This document shows positions 1 to 11,091 of a stretch of DNA of 64,000 bases, piece by piece. This DNA comes from Aquarana catesbeiana (lineage: Eukaryota > Chordata > Amphibia > Anura > Ranidae). The DNA is taken from the NCBI RefSeq assembly GCF_042186555.1, contig NC_133324.1, forward strand, positions 129,294,655 to 129,358,654, read 5' to 3'. The translations under genes were made by a program, and so were the position numbers. Position 1 is the first letter of the stretch, and each line of letters starts with the position of its first letter. The notes under the pieces were generated by a model. That model ran no database searches. It was not told the DNA's origin and was given only the letters and a program-made list of their open reading frames with translations.

Positions 1-359
1 AAGAGAAGCAGCCTGGCTGAGTGGAGATAGAAATTCACCCATTGCGCAGGCGCGGGACAGCTTGTCGGGCGCATGTGCAGCAGCGCTGCTAGAGGAATGC
101 CTCCGTCCCCAGGATAGGGAATCAGAGACCTTTCCGTGTCGGGGAACACCGACGAGCCATCCTGGCAAGGACAACATCAGAAGCCACATAGTTTTAGACC
201 CAAATATAAAAAAGTTATAACAAAAGAAGCTTGTATTCAAACGTAATAGAATAAAATCAATTGAGGAAAAGGTTATTAATTACAGAAGTCTGATCAGTAT
301 ATCCTTGGCTGTCCGGATGTGGGAGTCTCATCTTTACAGTGAGGGTACAGATGATGATC
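1..359. other. No recognised feature
   Basis: Unique-looking sequence at the window edge. I see no splice-flanked open frame, no repeat boundary and no RNA gene. It may be the upstream part of the Penelope-tail-like block that follows. Confidence 0.5.
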
Positions 360-960
360 CCTAAAAAGGAAAAAGCAATCACAAACATATATGATTCCTA
401 TAGATATTACAATACAGATGCACATTAGAGGGAGACAAATGAATTTGATAAAAATCAAGGTAAGCATATTATGTTCAACAGTATGAAAGAGTATTGGATA
501 TCCGCTTTATCTATAGGAATCATATATATACATACATGTTTGTTCAGATTGAGATTCTATGATGTCCTTGTGCTTTGTTGGAAGTTAACAGTCTCTTAAA
601 TTCTCAGATGAACTTTTTTTTTTCTATGTTATATGTTGGTGCAATACACTTACTCATACACATTTATATATATTTTTCCCTTTTTAGAAACACATCAAAA
701 CTGCTTCTTTGAAACTCCTGAGGAAGGAAACATACACTATAGAAAGAACTGAGTCTTTCTATGTTATTCCGAAACATGTAGAGTGTCCTGTGCTGTTTTA
801 TTTTCACTCCAGTGAGCTGACCCTTGGGTCTACTGGGATGATCTATTACAACACTATAGCAGTTAGATCATAATTGATTGTTGTCTCCTCCATCTCTTTG
901 ATCTTATATTGATTCTATGTTTGTAGATATTTTGTAAACAATAAAAACTTTGTGATAATT
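360..960 (+). repeat. Penelope-tail-like retroelement remnant
   Basis: The block has a short inverted repeat (the AT-rich string around 388-408 is mirrored around 505-527) and then a CTGAGGA...GAAAC motif pair at 718-785. It ends in an A-rich AATAAA-containing stretch near 940. This arrangement resembles the tail regions of Penelope-like elements, such as the complete one at 9350-15014. There is no coding sequence and I could not find a target-site duplication. The family assignment is inference from architecture only. Confidence 0.35.
718..785 (+). other. Hammerhead-ribozyme-like motif (putative)
   Basis: CTGAGGA at 718-724 matches the hammerhead core CUGANGA. GAAA at 771-774 matches the second core box. 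Between them an internal self-complementary segment (ATAGAAAGA pairing with TCTTTCTAT) could form an extended stem II. After GAAA comes CATGTAGAG, where the better copies in this window have CGCGT. Hammerhead motifs are established in Penelope-like elements. Catalytic activity here is unproven and the copy looks decayed. Confidence 0.35.
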
Positions 961-2680
961 TTTTTTAAACAATACTACTGTATTCTATTCTTGCACCATA
1001 TAATTATTTCCTGGTGTTGTACTGCCCATAATATCCCCTTTGGGGCACATTCCCTCTTTTGGCTTTCTTCCTTATATATGGGATGTGGCAGAGACCCCTG
1101 GAAAAACTCAAACTCTGGTTCCTCCCTATTTTCTTTATTTCATATAGCATCTTAAAGCGGCTGGCGTACAATGACGGCGATACGTACAACTGCAGCGGCT
1201 GGTCAGCAAGTAGTTAATTTACATTAATTTACTGCTAGTTTTAGGGTTTATTTTTCTTGGAGGGGCAGAGGTTCTGCTAGCTGAGATAGTAGGGAGAAAT
1301 CAGGTTCTACAGGTCAAAACAGTAGTGGGGGGAAGTACCATATCAAGGCATTGCTGGTCTGCCTTTTCTATTACAGTTTGTAAGGGTAGGGTGATAGGGT
1401 GGTTGTCATGTTTTCTTTTCTTGGGCACCAAGCAAAGGTTACATGAGACGCCTATCCCAGGGCTAGGCCTGGAGTTGAAGGGGGTCACGAGCCCTTGTAC
1501 TTCGCCTGAAAGCCAATGCCCGAGACCAGGCGGGAGCCACAACCATTTGAAAAGTCAAATATTAATATGGCCTCCCAATACAGAGATGAGCCACATGTGT
1601 GCAGTACCCAATGTACATAGTTCCTCATCAAGCTGCTTCGTCCCATGTCCTGCACACTTTTACTGATGTATGTGTTGCATTTGGAGGGACAGGCTTAGCC
1701 TCTGCCCACTCCACCAGTCAGTGTACCTCTGTTACCTCACTCCCAGTAACAGAATGGGGTCCCACCTAGCACACAGTGCGGACCTCATACGTATTCTCAC
1801 TTAACTTTTCTTTTCCTGTACCTAGTGACCATAGATCTCCCTAACGTTAGCCCACGCCCGGAGACCAGCTAGGGTTACCGGACAGCTTCCAGAGAACTTG
1901 TCATCTAACCAGGTACCACGACAATGACTGGTTGCTGTTTCTCTTTGTGATTATTCATGGCAACTACCTCTTCCTTCTTCTATTGTTGTATAATCCTTTG
2001 TCATAGTGCTGTTACACATACCCCATTTTGTAGTTGTGGACCCAGCCAAAACCTCACTGTTACCCCTTGAGTAACTTCAGACCAGGCTCAGAGCAGTTGA
2101 ATCAACATTTACTGTAAACTTGGCACAACATGTATAACATGCAATAACGTATTTTTCCTAACTAAACCCCACTGTGGCTGCCCCAGGTTACCTGCACAGG
2201 TGAAGTCTCTTTGAGAAAAGTTCATACTTGGTAATATTCAAACAGAGTAGTCCATGTGGTTGGGTTCCTCCGGCGAATCAGTGTTCCAAAGTGGACCACA
2301 GGTCCCAGTAAATTTCTAATTGCATGCGTTCCCCAAGTGTTCCCTGGTGCCTGCTTAGGATCCGGGCCTCTTTCATTTTATAGAGCACAAGAGGGATGCT
2401 GAACCCCAGTGAAAGTCCACAAACACACCGGGTAAAGGCATCTGGGCAGCTGAGTGCTAGCTAAATACACAGCAGGCCACCTACCTACAAGTGTGGCCAT
2501 AAGATATAGCCACAGCATGTACAGAAGTTAGCTGAGAGACTGACAAAGCCTTCCTCTAATTTTCCTCCCAGGCTCAGAGCAGCCAGTTGTCTGCAAGTGC
2601 TGCCAATGCACCCTCTTCTTCGTCCTACTACTCTTCTGCTAATCCTGCCATAGCCGTGCAAACTGGTAATGAGGAAGTAA
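961..2680. other. No recognised gene; unassigned intergenic DNA
   Basis: Only short open frames on both strands, none with a recognisable domain, codon bias or plausible splice structure. There is a T-rich stretch near 960 and moderately GC-rich sequence around 1300-1900. I could not delimit any transposon here. Confidence 0.5.
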
Positions 2681-2997
2681 AAAAATGCAAAGATAATACC
2701 GCGCTACGCCCTAAAATCATGCAGCTAACACAGCAAACAGACAATTGCAATATAGAAATATAAATAAAAAGCGCAGCGCTAAAACCTTTAAATTAACAAA
2801 GATCATTGAATAGATCTCACAATAATTGGTGAAAACAAACATGAAACTATAGTGAAATAAAAACACGGTGATTTGGTATAAATAAATCAAGAAAAAAAAC
2901 AAGTGGTATAAATAATCCATAGTTGACATGGAATACGTGGTAAAACTGAATGTGTCTTAAAGGGACAAACAAAAAACGTTCATAACGTCATTGAGAC
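2681..2997. other. A-rich repeat-like segment
   Basis: A-rich sequence with many short A runs, leading directly into the first copy of the 231-bp direct repeat. It looks like retroelement untranslated sequence, but no family can be named. Confidence 0.35.
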
Positions 2998-3228
2998 ATC
3001 AAAAATTATGAATAGGTGATTAAATAATATGTGAAAGTGAGTAATCCGCCACGGATAGGATGAAGGCTTACCATATGGTTTGAACTCAAGAGGGTATATG
3101 TACTATGACAGAGGTGTAGCTTGAAGCTTGTGGGCCCTGATGCAAAAGTTGACCTGGGCCCCACTACCACCCACCACTTCCACCATGCGTGCAGATACAC
3201 CTACCGCACTGCAAGATACTCAAAGTGT
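2998..3228. repeat. 231-bp direct repeat, copy 1
   Basis: Essentially identical to 3758-3988 at a constant 760-base offset, so the duplication looks young. Its right part begins like a hAT terminus (CAGAGGTGTAGCTTG near 3110). Copy 1 is followed by a T homopolymer that copy 2 lacks. Confidence 0.9.
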
Positions 3229-3757
3229 TTTTTTTTTTTTGGTGGAGGAATTTTCCTGTCTTCACGTCCTTCAGGGTGACAACAGTGCATGCTTCATATC
3301 AGCGGAGGATTGGTGTTTTATTTTTCACCAACATATTGATGCCTTTTAATTTTAGTGGTGAAGGACAATTTTTTTTTCAAAGGAACGTTTTATATAAGGA
3401 CCTTGTTCAACTCACCTAGTGTTTGATTGCATATATATACAAGGATTAACCCTATATGTCACCCATTTGTGGTTATTTATGTATGTTCCAGGTATCATCA
3501 TCTTTTTTCCATATTATTTATTGTTTCACATTTAGGTGCATATGTTATGGTCTCATAAAGGGTTCATGACCACACTCACTTATTTATAGCAGCGCAGCCT
3601 ATTTTTGTATAGTATTTTGCAATGGAGGTTGTCTCACATTTAGGGTTGCAGCAGCATTAAATTTTTTTCTTCAGTTTTTCACAGATTTAGGTTTTTCGCT
3701 TTTTTTGTTTATCGAATACTTCATAGGGATAGCGCAGTATACACCTTTTGGTTTTGA
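3229..3757 (-). mobile_element. Poly-T-led insert between two direct repeats
   Basis: This 529-base segment lies between two matching 231-bp blocks. It starts with a run of T followed by GGTGGAGG, which on the minus strand reads as a sequence ending in poly(A). That suggests a retroposed minus-strand transcript. No ORF with a known domain is present. The duplication is far longer than a usual target-site duplication. Read-through retroposition that carried 231 bp of flank, or a tandem duplication, are both possible. Confidence 0.5.
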
Positions 3758-3988
3758 ATCAAAAATTATGAATAGGTGATTAAATAATATGTGAAAGTGA
3801 GTAATCCGCCACGGATAGGATGAAGGCTTACCATATGGTTTGAACTCAAGAGGGTATATGTACTATGACAGAGGTGTAGCTTGAAGCTTGTGGGCCCTGA
3901 TGCAAAAGTTGACCTGGGCCCCACTACCACCCACCACTTCCACCATGCGTGCAGATACACCTACCGCACTGCAAGATACTCAAAGTGT
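3758..3988. repeat. 231-bp direct repeat, copy 2
   Basis: Matches 2998-3228 base for base as far as I can read. It diverges at its right edge, where copy 1 continues into poly-T and copy 2 into CTTAAGAG. Identical short open frames on the minus strand of both copies are shadows of the duplication, not genes. Confidence 0.9.
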
Positions 3989-4151
3989 CTTAAGAGTTTT
4001 GAGTCCCCAAAGTTCCTCCTTACATCAGAGGACAGGGATCACCATTGGAGAATCAGAGGACAGGAATCACCCCTGGCAGGTCACTTGGGAGAGCTTCTTT
4101 CCCATCCCCAGCAGTGTATACATCTCCTCCCCCCACACTACACAGGGCTAA

Positions 4152-4321
4152 AAATCACATTCCTTTACACAGTCTGTCAGCCTGCACAGGGTGTATCTGG
4201 CTTTTATATTCCTGTTCTGACCTGTGAAATTCTCTGGTCAGAACGGCAGTGTAGTTGCAGTAGGCAGATACACCCTGTGCAGATCGTGGCTGTCTGGCTG
4301 TGTTGTAAAGGAATGTGATTT
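4152..4321. repeat. 170-bp imperfect palindrome
   Basis: AAATCACATTCCTTTACA at the left edge is mirrored by TGTAAAGGAATGTGATTT at the right. GATACACCCTGTGCA and its complement recur further in. The centre is near 4237. It looks like a foldback MITE. The region 3989-4151 to its left contains nothing else I recognise. Confidence 0.75.
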
Positions 4322-4889
4322 CAGCTCTGCAAAGGAGGAGCAGTATAGAGTAGGGTGACCAAATGTCCCCGTTTTCCGGGGACAGTCCCCGGATTAAGCA
4401 CACTCTCCCCGGAGCCAATCTGTCCTGGTTTGCAGGGGCAGCACTCATGGACATGTCTGCATCAAGGCTGGGCAGCATTTTTTCATGGGGGTGGTGCCAC
4501 CCCCAGCCTGGTTGCACATTTTTCCAGAGAGCAGAGCACAATGCCCGGCAGCAGGACCGGAACTAGAGGGTGCGGAAAGAGCAGAAACTCCTTTGAAGTG
4601 ATGTGTGGTGTGCAGGCAGCGCCGGGGCTAAATTCTCCCGGCTGAAGATGGACAAACAAAAGCAGAGCTGCAGCGGGGTGCCGAGTGCGCTCCTGCACCC
4701 GGTACTCTACACAGATTAGATTCTCTGTCAGGTGGAGATCACTCCGCCTGACAGGTGACTTCGGCCTCTGATGTGACGTCAGTCAGAGGCCTGGACAGGA
4801 AGAGAAAGTGGTGCCAGGGCTGAGAAACTGAAGTAAGTGGCAAACTTTGTAGCAGCAGATCCTGGTGCTGCTATGATGCAGTATGTGGA

Positions 4890-5280
4890 GAATGTAGGAG
4901 CTGAGTGTACTGGGGGAGGGGGGAGGTGAGAGAAGAAGGGGGTGCTGTGTCCTGGGGGGAAGGAGGGCTCTGTTTACTAGAGGTGGAGAGGCTCTGTTCT
5001 GGGGGTGGGCTGTGACCTGGAGTTGGGAGTACAGGGAGAGCTCTGTGTACCGGGGGGGGCTAGGGATGGTTGGAGCTCTGTAGTGGGGAGGAGCTAGGGG
5101 ATGGGGAAGCTTTGTGTACTGGGGGAGAATGGGGATGGGGCTTGTAGTGAGGAAAGGGGGAGGGTCAGAGTAGAGGGAGGAGCATTGTACTTGGAGGGTG
5201 GGTTCTGTGTACTGGGGGGTGGGAGCTCTGTGTAATGGGGGTGAGGGAGCTCAGTACTGGGGGTAGAATGAGGGGCAGTG
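4890..5280. repeat. G-rich degenerate tandem repeat
   Basis: Loosely repeated phrases of the type GAGCTCTGTGTACTGGGGG recur at irregular spacing with many G runs. It has G-quadruplex potential on the plus strand. The minus-strand Pro/Ser/Thr-rich open frame over it is a by-product of the composition. Confidence 0.55.
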
Positions 5281-5396
5281 GTGTACCTAGGGAGTGCGGT
5301 AGTTGCCGCTCTCACCGGGTACCACAGCTCTAGGGTTGCCACTGCAGATCAAGTCTAATGTCGCACACAGTTGTCTGATTACTCAGTGGTGCCAGC

Positions 5397-5583
5397 ACCT
5401 CACAGTGCACTAGCGCTAAACAACTCCGCTCCTCCTGCCCACCCCATTGAAAAGCATTCTTAGTGACACTGCAACTACTGTTGTTTAGCTATTTAGCAAC
5501 AGTAGTTGCAGTGTCACTAAGAATGCCTTTCTATAGGGTGGGCAGGAGGAGCGGAGTGGTTTAGCGCTAGTGTGCTGTGAGGT
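5397..5583. repeat. 187-bp palindrome with short loop
   Basis: Arms of roughly 85-90 bases mirror each other around position 5490. CACTGCAACTACTGTTG on the left pairs with CAACAGTAGTTGCAGTG on the right, and GCTCCTCCTGCCCACCC pairs with its complement near 5540-5555. The loop is about 13 bases. This is a foldback unit inside the hAT-like element, with no coding content. Confidence 0.88.
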
Positions 5584-6154
5584 CACACTCCTCCTGCAGA
5601 GGTCCTGCCCGCATAGCATCATGCTGCTGTACACATTCTCTAGCAGAAAGTAGCGCACCTCAGCCACAGCACAAATTTAAAGGGGAAAACCTGCCTGAAA
5701 CTGTAAGACATATTATATATTAAAGTAAAACTTTAGTCCTGAGTTTTAAAATGGGTGAACAGACAGGAATTTTAATGCAGAAGAGACATGCTTTGTCTCT
5801 ATCTGCATTAATGTTACTTACCTGCCTGTCCGTTTCTGTACGGTGCACCACGCATGCCCTCCGTAGAACCCACTCTGCTCTATGGGCGATCGGGTGTAAG
5901 CGAAATCTGAGGTTCGTTTACACCTGACTGCGATCTGATCCGATCCACCCAGATGGAGGGGAACAGATGCCCTTCCGTTTGTTTTTAGTGGACCAGATTG
6001 GATTGGAGATTACACCCGCTGCTCCATAGAAAAGAGTGGAGGGTCCAATTGGTTCGGCCTGAAAAACAGACAGGCAGATCCAATTGGACTGCTCACATAA
6101 GAGGAAGTGGTGAGACAAATTTAGATGGGAGGGGTGCCCAATTTTAGTCTTGCA

Positions 6155-6409
6155 TTGCTGGGCATTGGTGAGGCTGCATTGGATGGCACTGGTGAGGCTG
6201 CATAGATGGGCACTGGTAAAGGCTGCATAGATGGGCACTGGTCAGGCTGCATAGATGGGCACTGGTCAGACTGCAAAGATGGGCACTTGTGAGGCGGCAT
6301 AGATGGGCAATGGTGAGGCTGCATTGATGGGCACTGGTCAGTCTGTATAGATGGGCACTTGTGAGGCTGCATTGATGGGCACTAGTGAGGCTGCATAGAT
6401 GGCCACAGC
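6155..6409. repeat. 24-bp minisatellite
   Basis: About ten copies of a 24-base unit of the form GGCACTGGTGAGGCTGCATA plus GATG, with scattered substitutions. Because 24 is divisible by three, Cys/Gln/Met/Pro-rich frames stay open on the minus strand. They are not evidence for a gene. Confidence 0.88.
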
Positions 6410-6745
6410 TGAGCCCTGCATTCTTTATGTAGCACACTGCTGAGCCCTGCATTCTTTATGTAGCGCACACCTGAGCCCTTCATTCTTTATGTAGCGCATA
6501 CCTGAGCCCTTCATTCTTTATGTAGGGCACTCCTGAGTCCTGCATTCTTTATGTAGCCTGCTCCTGAGTCCTGCATTGTTTATGTAGCGCACTCCTTAGC
6601 CCTGCATTCTTTATGTAGCACGCTCCTTAGCCCTGCATTGTATATGTAGCACGCTCCTTAGCCCTACATTCTTTATGTTGCGTGCTCCTTAGCCCTGCAT
6701 TCTTTATGTTGCGTGCTCCTTAGCCCTGCATTCTTTATGTAGCGC
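6410..6745. repeat. 31-bp minisatellite
   Basis: About eleven copies of a 31-base unit built around GAGCCCTGCATTCTTTATGT followed by AGCGCAC-type endings. Phasing of 31 bases was checked at 6410, 6441 and 6472. The array is broken at its right end by the hAT insertion at 6746, and a remnant of the same unit resumes after 7421. Confidence 0.9.
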
Positions 6746-7421
6746 CAGGGCTTTTTTTCTCAGAGAATGGGTGCAGGAGCTCCTCCCTTCTGAGTCACCC
6801 CTTGACTCCGCCCCCCCCCCGCACCATTCCTTTGTTCCACACCTTATCCACCTTCCAGTACCACCCCTTTTAGAGAATAGAGAACCAAGTATCGTTCTGT
6901 GGTTCTAAGTATTTTGTATGGAATGTGTTAATGATAACAAGAATGAAAGTAAAAAAGTAGTCTAGCAACAATGGATACCCTAGCGACAATGGATCCACCC
7001 CAGCAGCAATGGACTCCCAACAGCCAGCAACAATAGACCCTCCAACAGCCAGCAACATTAGACCCCTAGCTCAACAGTAGATCCCTCCTAGCAATGATTG
7101 ACTCCCTGCAACATAATACCCACCCTGAGCAGCAATAGATCCTTCACCAGCAACAATAGACCTCCCCAGCAATAATAGACACCCCTGAAAAAATAGATTC
7201 CCTCCAGAAACTATAGATTCCCCAGCAGCCAGCATCAATAGACCTTCCCTCAACATAAGATCCATCCCAGCCACAATAGATCTCCCCTTCCTTGCAAAAA
7301 CAGATCCTCTCAGCATCAATAGACCCTCCAGCACACCCCAGCACCCCTTGCCATTATATACATTCAGTTTTGGAGGTGCCGGAACTGCGTTCCCCCACGT
7401 TCCTGCTGAAAAAAAGCCCTG
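6746..7421. mobile_element. Nested hAT MITE, 676 bp, perfect 8-bp TSD
   Basis: The left end CAGGGCTTTTTTTCTCAG is mirrored by the right end CTGAAAAAAAGCCCTG. Both sides carry the identical 8-base duplication TGTAGCGC (6738-6745 and 7422-7429), the length typical of hAT transposition. The target was a unit of the 31-bp minisatellite, so this insertion is younger than that array and than the host element 4352-7669. No ORF with a domain is present. Confidence 0.9.
6958..7335. repeat. Degenerate CAGCAACAATAGACC repeats
   Basis: Short units of about 15-30 bases containing CAGCAACAATAGA or variants recur across the interior of the nested hAT element. Spacing is irregular. The Gly-rich minus-strand open frames in this stretch are by-products. 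Confidence 0.65.
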
Positions 7422-7679
7422 TGTAGCGCAATCCTGAACTCTGCACTTTTTTCTCTATCTTATCTTCTTAACATTTGGTACTCATATCTCAAAAAATTCT
7501 CATAGACGAAATATGAGAAATAACATATATATCATACAATCATTCCATAAACACATACTACTTACACTGCATATATAATTTGAGGAAAATATGCTTACAA
7601 AATAGTTTACCATTTGCCAACAAAAAAAAAAAATGTCCCCGGATTTCATTTTAAAAATCTGGTCACCTTAGTATAGAGT

Positions 7680-8513
7680 GCTGTGATGGGAAAGGAGCTC
7701 AGCAGCTAGGCATAGTATCCAGGGCAGAGGGGATGGTCAGGGGACTTGGGGGGGCACAACTTGATCTGGGGGGATCTTGACAAGATCTGGAGGGGCAAAG
7801 CAATGTGACACAAAATTTGGAGCCTGCAGCCCCTCAGGAGGTGTTAGGGGATTTGTTTTAGCAATTTTTGAATGTTTCTTTATCAGTGTTGGCAGGTGTT
7901 GGGGGAAGGTCACCTCCCGGAGGTGTGTGTCTTTTCCCCAGTTGTGAGGGAAGTGGGGTAAGCAGACATCCCCAGTTGGGGAGTACAGAGAATCCCAGCT
8001 GCTGACTAGGAGACATTGAGCGGTGTCTTACCTCACCATTGACAGTGGTCCCATCGTGACTAGGACGGCACTCTCCTCCTCTTGCCTCCTAGAAGTCAGT
8101 TACCATTCCATGTTGCCAGCACACAGCACAAACACTTCCCCATCCTGTTCTTACACCATGCTCCACTCCATTCAGGAAAGGGCTGACAGCTTCTCCCCAG
8201 CCAATGAGAACAAAGGGATGTGAACTGTGGATGGCAAAGTGGAAGCCCAGTACTGGAGCGTGGCTTTGGGGCCCTAGAGCAGATCAGAGCTGGACTTTGT
8301 GCAGGATATGATAATATGACAGGGAGACTGCGCTGGCTCCCTGGAGCTAGGGGCAGGGTTGCGATTGTGACCCCTGAGACCCGTTATGCTAAGACCGTGT
8401 CCTATAAGTCAAACAAGCTTGTATTGGCAAATGTCGAAGTTGGAAGCATCAGATCTGGAAACCTTTGACATGTAAACCAAATCCTCATACAGTCATTGGG
8501 GTTGTGATCTCCT
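7680..8513. other. No recognised gene
   Basis: Starts at the right TSD of the hAT-like element. The open frames at 8023-8223 and 8220-8468 show no known domain and no splice context that I would trust. Confidence 0.5.
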
Positions 8514-8516
8514 TAA

Positions 8517-8950
8517 GCCGCGTACACACGAGCGGAATGTCTGACAGAAAAAGTCAGACGGAAGCTTTTCATCGTATATTCCGATCGTGTGTGTGCCTCA
8601 TCGGACTTTTTTTTTCGAAAATTCTGACGGACCTAGAAATAGAACATGTTCTAAATATTTCCGACGGAACCAATCCCTATCGTGAAACATGCTCGTCTGT
8701 ATGCTGTTCCGACGGACCAAAAATGACGCATGCTCTGAAGCAAGTATGAGACGGAAGCTATTGGCTACTGGCTATTGAACTTCCTTTTTCTAGTCCCGTC
8801 GTACCTGCTGTATGTCACCGCGTTCTGGACGGTCGGACTTTGATCGGACTTTGGTTTGACCGTGTGTAGGCAAGACCGCTTGAATGGAATTCCATCGGAG
8901 AAACCTTCGGAGTTTATTCCGACGGCAAAACCGGTCGTGTGTACGCGGCA
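8517..8950. mobile_element. PIF/Harbinger-like MITE (GCCGCGTACACACG family)
   Basis: The termini GCCGCGTACACACG and CGTGTGTACGCGGC are inverted repeats. TAA at 8514-8516 and 8951-8953 fits the 3-bp TWA duplications of PIF/Harbinger elements. The interior is a loose foldback rich in CCGACGGA and TCCGTCGG strings. There is no transposase, so it was mobilised in trans. Related ends occur at 17191-17622, 24428-26786 and 60073-60494. Confidence 0.82.
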
Positions 8951-8953
8951 TAA

Positions 8954-9158
8954 GAAGGTATTTCCATACAGACCAAAGAATGGTATCTCCCATATATTCA
9001 CATGTATGTCTCTAAGGTTGCCAACTTATGATGACGCAACACACTCTGCGACGTCCGCACCTCACCTACAAACACGAGAGCATACTGTTGAGATGACTGG
9101 ACATCCCAAGTAACGAAAGTCATGGGAATTCCCCCAATAGATGTTACAAAAAGATTTA
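8954..9158. other. Short unassigned spacer between MITEs
   Basis: Nothing recognised between the right TSD of the preceding MITE and the TTA target site of the next element. Confidence 0.5.
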
Positions 9159-9334
9159 AGCTGGCCATACAGGGAGTCATTTTCATATGGCTTCTTATGA
9201 ATCAGCTGAAATTTGCTCAGTGGGTGGCCCTGTTGGCCCCACTCCACCCATCCGTCAACTGAAAAATCATAGGAGCCAGGCATGCAATTGTTGGTCAAAC
9301 AGCTCCTGCAGGCACCATTCGGGTATTTTTACTG

Positions 9335-9349
9335 CTCATGGTGCTGGCT
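9335..9349. repeat. Left 15-bp target-site duplication of the Penelope element
   Basis: CTCATGGTGCTGGCT is identical to 15015-15029 and marks the exact insertion boundaries. Confidence 0.93.
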
Positions 9350-9936
9350 AAAAAAACAGAAGTTTTTGCCCGGATCAACCAATAAGTATTATCAGTGGTG
9401 GCCAATTTCAGCGGGTAAGTATAGACCTATCATACAGACAGAAGCCTGGATGCAGTTCAAGTTGCCCTTTTATGCATATTGGGAAAAACAGGAGAAAAAG
9501 AGGACTTCTCTAAAGTGGGTCAACAGAGAACACTAATGTGAATACAAAACCAGCTTTATTAAATACCAAAAAATAAACCAATTAATAGTACAAAAAGTGA
9601 AAAATTAGCAATATGGACAGACGGTTACCACAAACCAATTAAAAATTGGACAACGTTGTCACAGGGGATATTACAAACAAATGGGAGCCGCAGCTACACA
9701 CCCACTCATACGCATCATGCACACTGTGTAATGGGGTATAGTAAATTAAAGACAGTCCTGCACAGTAGGAATGGCAATTATTGGTGGAGAGTATTCCTAA
9801 TACAGAGTATCCAGTTGGGCAGGAACAGTCCTATACCATTAATTTTGAGGTGATGTAAATGGGTGGGTAATCTGACTATCCGATAAATTATAGAGTATAG
9901 ACCATAGATGGAGCGATCTCTCAAGGGATCATTGCA
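9350..9936 (-). repeat. Inverted terminal copy (5' flank) of the PLE
   Basis: Reads on the minus strand as a copy of the 3' end: the stretch up to about 9936 is the reverse complement of about 14550-14960. The first 170 or so bases are mirrored instead by 10110-10280. With the following direct copy it makes a foldback centred near 9815 (9381-9390 pairs with 10240-10249). Confidence 0.9.
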
Positions 9937-9939
9937 CTC

Positions 9940-10290
9940 AGGCTCCCATTTGTTTTTAATATCCCCTGTGACAACGTTGTCCAATTTTTAATTGGTTTGT
10001 GGTAACCGTCTGTCCATATTGCTAATTTTTCACTTTTTGTACTATTAATTGGTTTATTTTTTGGTAATTAATAAAGCTGGTTTTGTATTCACATTAGTGT
10101 TCTCTGTTGACCCACTTTAGAGAAATCCTCTTTTTCTCCTGTTTTTCCCAATATGCATAAAAGGGCAACTTGAACTGCATCCAGGCTTCTGTCTGTATGA
10201 TAGGTCTATACTTACCCGCTGAAATTGGCCACCACTGATAATACTTATTGGTTGATCTGGGCAAAAACTTCTGTTTTTTTGTCTGCAATT
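9940..10290 (+). repeat. 5' direct terminal copy (pLTR-like) of the PLE
   Basis: The stretch from about 9945 to 10137 is nearly identical to 14810-15010 at the 3' end, including the run ending near CTTTTTCTCCTG. It then continues into sequence present only at the 5' side, up to the start of coding. This matches the pseudo-LTR organisation of Penelope elements. Confidence 0.88.
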
Positions 10291-10409
10291 TTGGGGCGTT
10301 TTTTTGCCCTTTCCTTGCCCTGGGGATCCCACCATCATTGTACTAATATCAGTGATCTAGCAGAGTGACAGACGATTATATTACACAAACCGTACACATA
10401 ATTACATAT

Positions 10410-11063
10410 ATGGCCTATATGATTGATCGAGATTTAGATGATGAGATTGATACAGCCTTCTCTATTGATGGAAAGAGTGATGACATAGAGGGGGAATCAA
10501 CACGCAAACTTTTCAAAAACCATAAGAAGCTTATGATTACATTTTTGAACCGTAAATGGGATATTGCCTCTTTAAAATCGCATATCTCTCACCACATCAT
10601 CCCTAGAGGATTGAGGGAGAGAATAATTCCTGCCGAACACCTCCACACCCCGAGATTTTTGGAAGTGTGGAAAGAGGAGTGTCTGAATAGAGGTCTAGCA
10701 TTAATGAAAATCATTGTGTCTGAAGAAGAAATACAACTTCAGGAGATTAGAGGAGAATTAGAGATTAGTGCAAAGGCCCTTGAATCTCATAAGGATGAAC
10801 CTGACTTTGTAAAAAATAATGAGTTCATTAAGAAAGAAATAGAAAGAATACAAAAAAATCTCAAACATACCAAACAAGAAAAATTTAGACAAAATATCAC
10901 TGATTGGGAGGGGGGAGATATTTTTAACCCTACTTTGCCAAATAGAAGTAGATCTTCCTCAAGAAACTCTAGACGTTCACAATGTACTAGTAGGAATAGA
11001 ACTGGTTCCTCCTCAGATAGTGACCCAGAAAAGAAATTTCTAAAAAATCTGTCACTTTTTTAG
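10410..11063 (+). pseudogene. PLE polyprotein, N-terminal fragment
   Basis: Opens at ATG 10410 (a GTG at 10365 is also in frame). It is rich in Lys, Glu and Arg, has a predicted coiled-coil-like stretch around 10720-10900, and is followed by a Ser/Arg-rich tail. The frame ends at TAG 11061-11063. Sequence in a second frame (about 11045-11220) then continues in a Gly/Arg-rich style before the RT frame takes over, so at least one indel probably interrupts this part. Function of the N-terminal region of Penelope proteins is not well defined. Confidence 0.75.
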
Positions 11064-11091
11064 AGGAACTTCAGGGCAACATAGTAGTGGA

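Larger units (their letters stand above)
4352..7669. mobile_element. hAT-like non-autonomous DNA transposon, 3.3 kb
   Basis: The ends are AGGGTGACCAAATGTCCCC on the left and the complement of AAGGTGACCAGAT on the right, both running into TGTCCCCGG motifs. The element is flanked by an identical 10-base direct repeat AGTATAGAGT at 4342-4351 and 7670-7679. It contains the 8-bp duplication expected for hAT elements plus two chance matches. No transposase ORF is visible, so it is non-autonomous. The interior is mostly tandem repeats, a palindrome and a second nested hAT element, which suggests growth by repeat expansion and secondary insertion. Confidence 0.8.

Noticed and set aside
2998..3988. 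231-bp direct repeats as a pair of LTRs
   Set aside because: No TG...CA ends, no primer-binding or purine tract, and the interior starts with poly-T.
6121..6452. Cys/Gln/Met-rich minus-strand frames resembling a repeat protein
   Set aside because: Pure consequence of the 24-bp minisatellite.
6155..6745. CRISPR-like regular repeats
   Set aside because: Tandem units abut with no unique spacers, and the context is eukaryotic.
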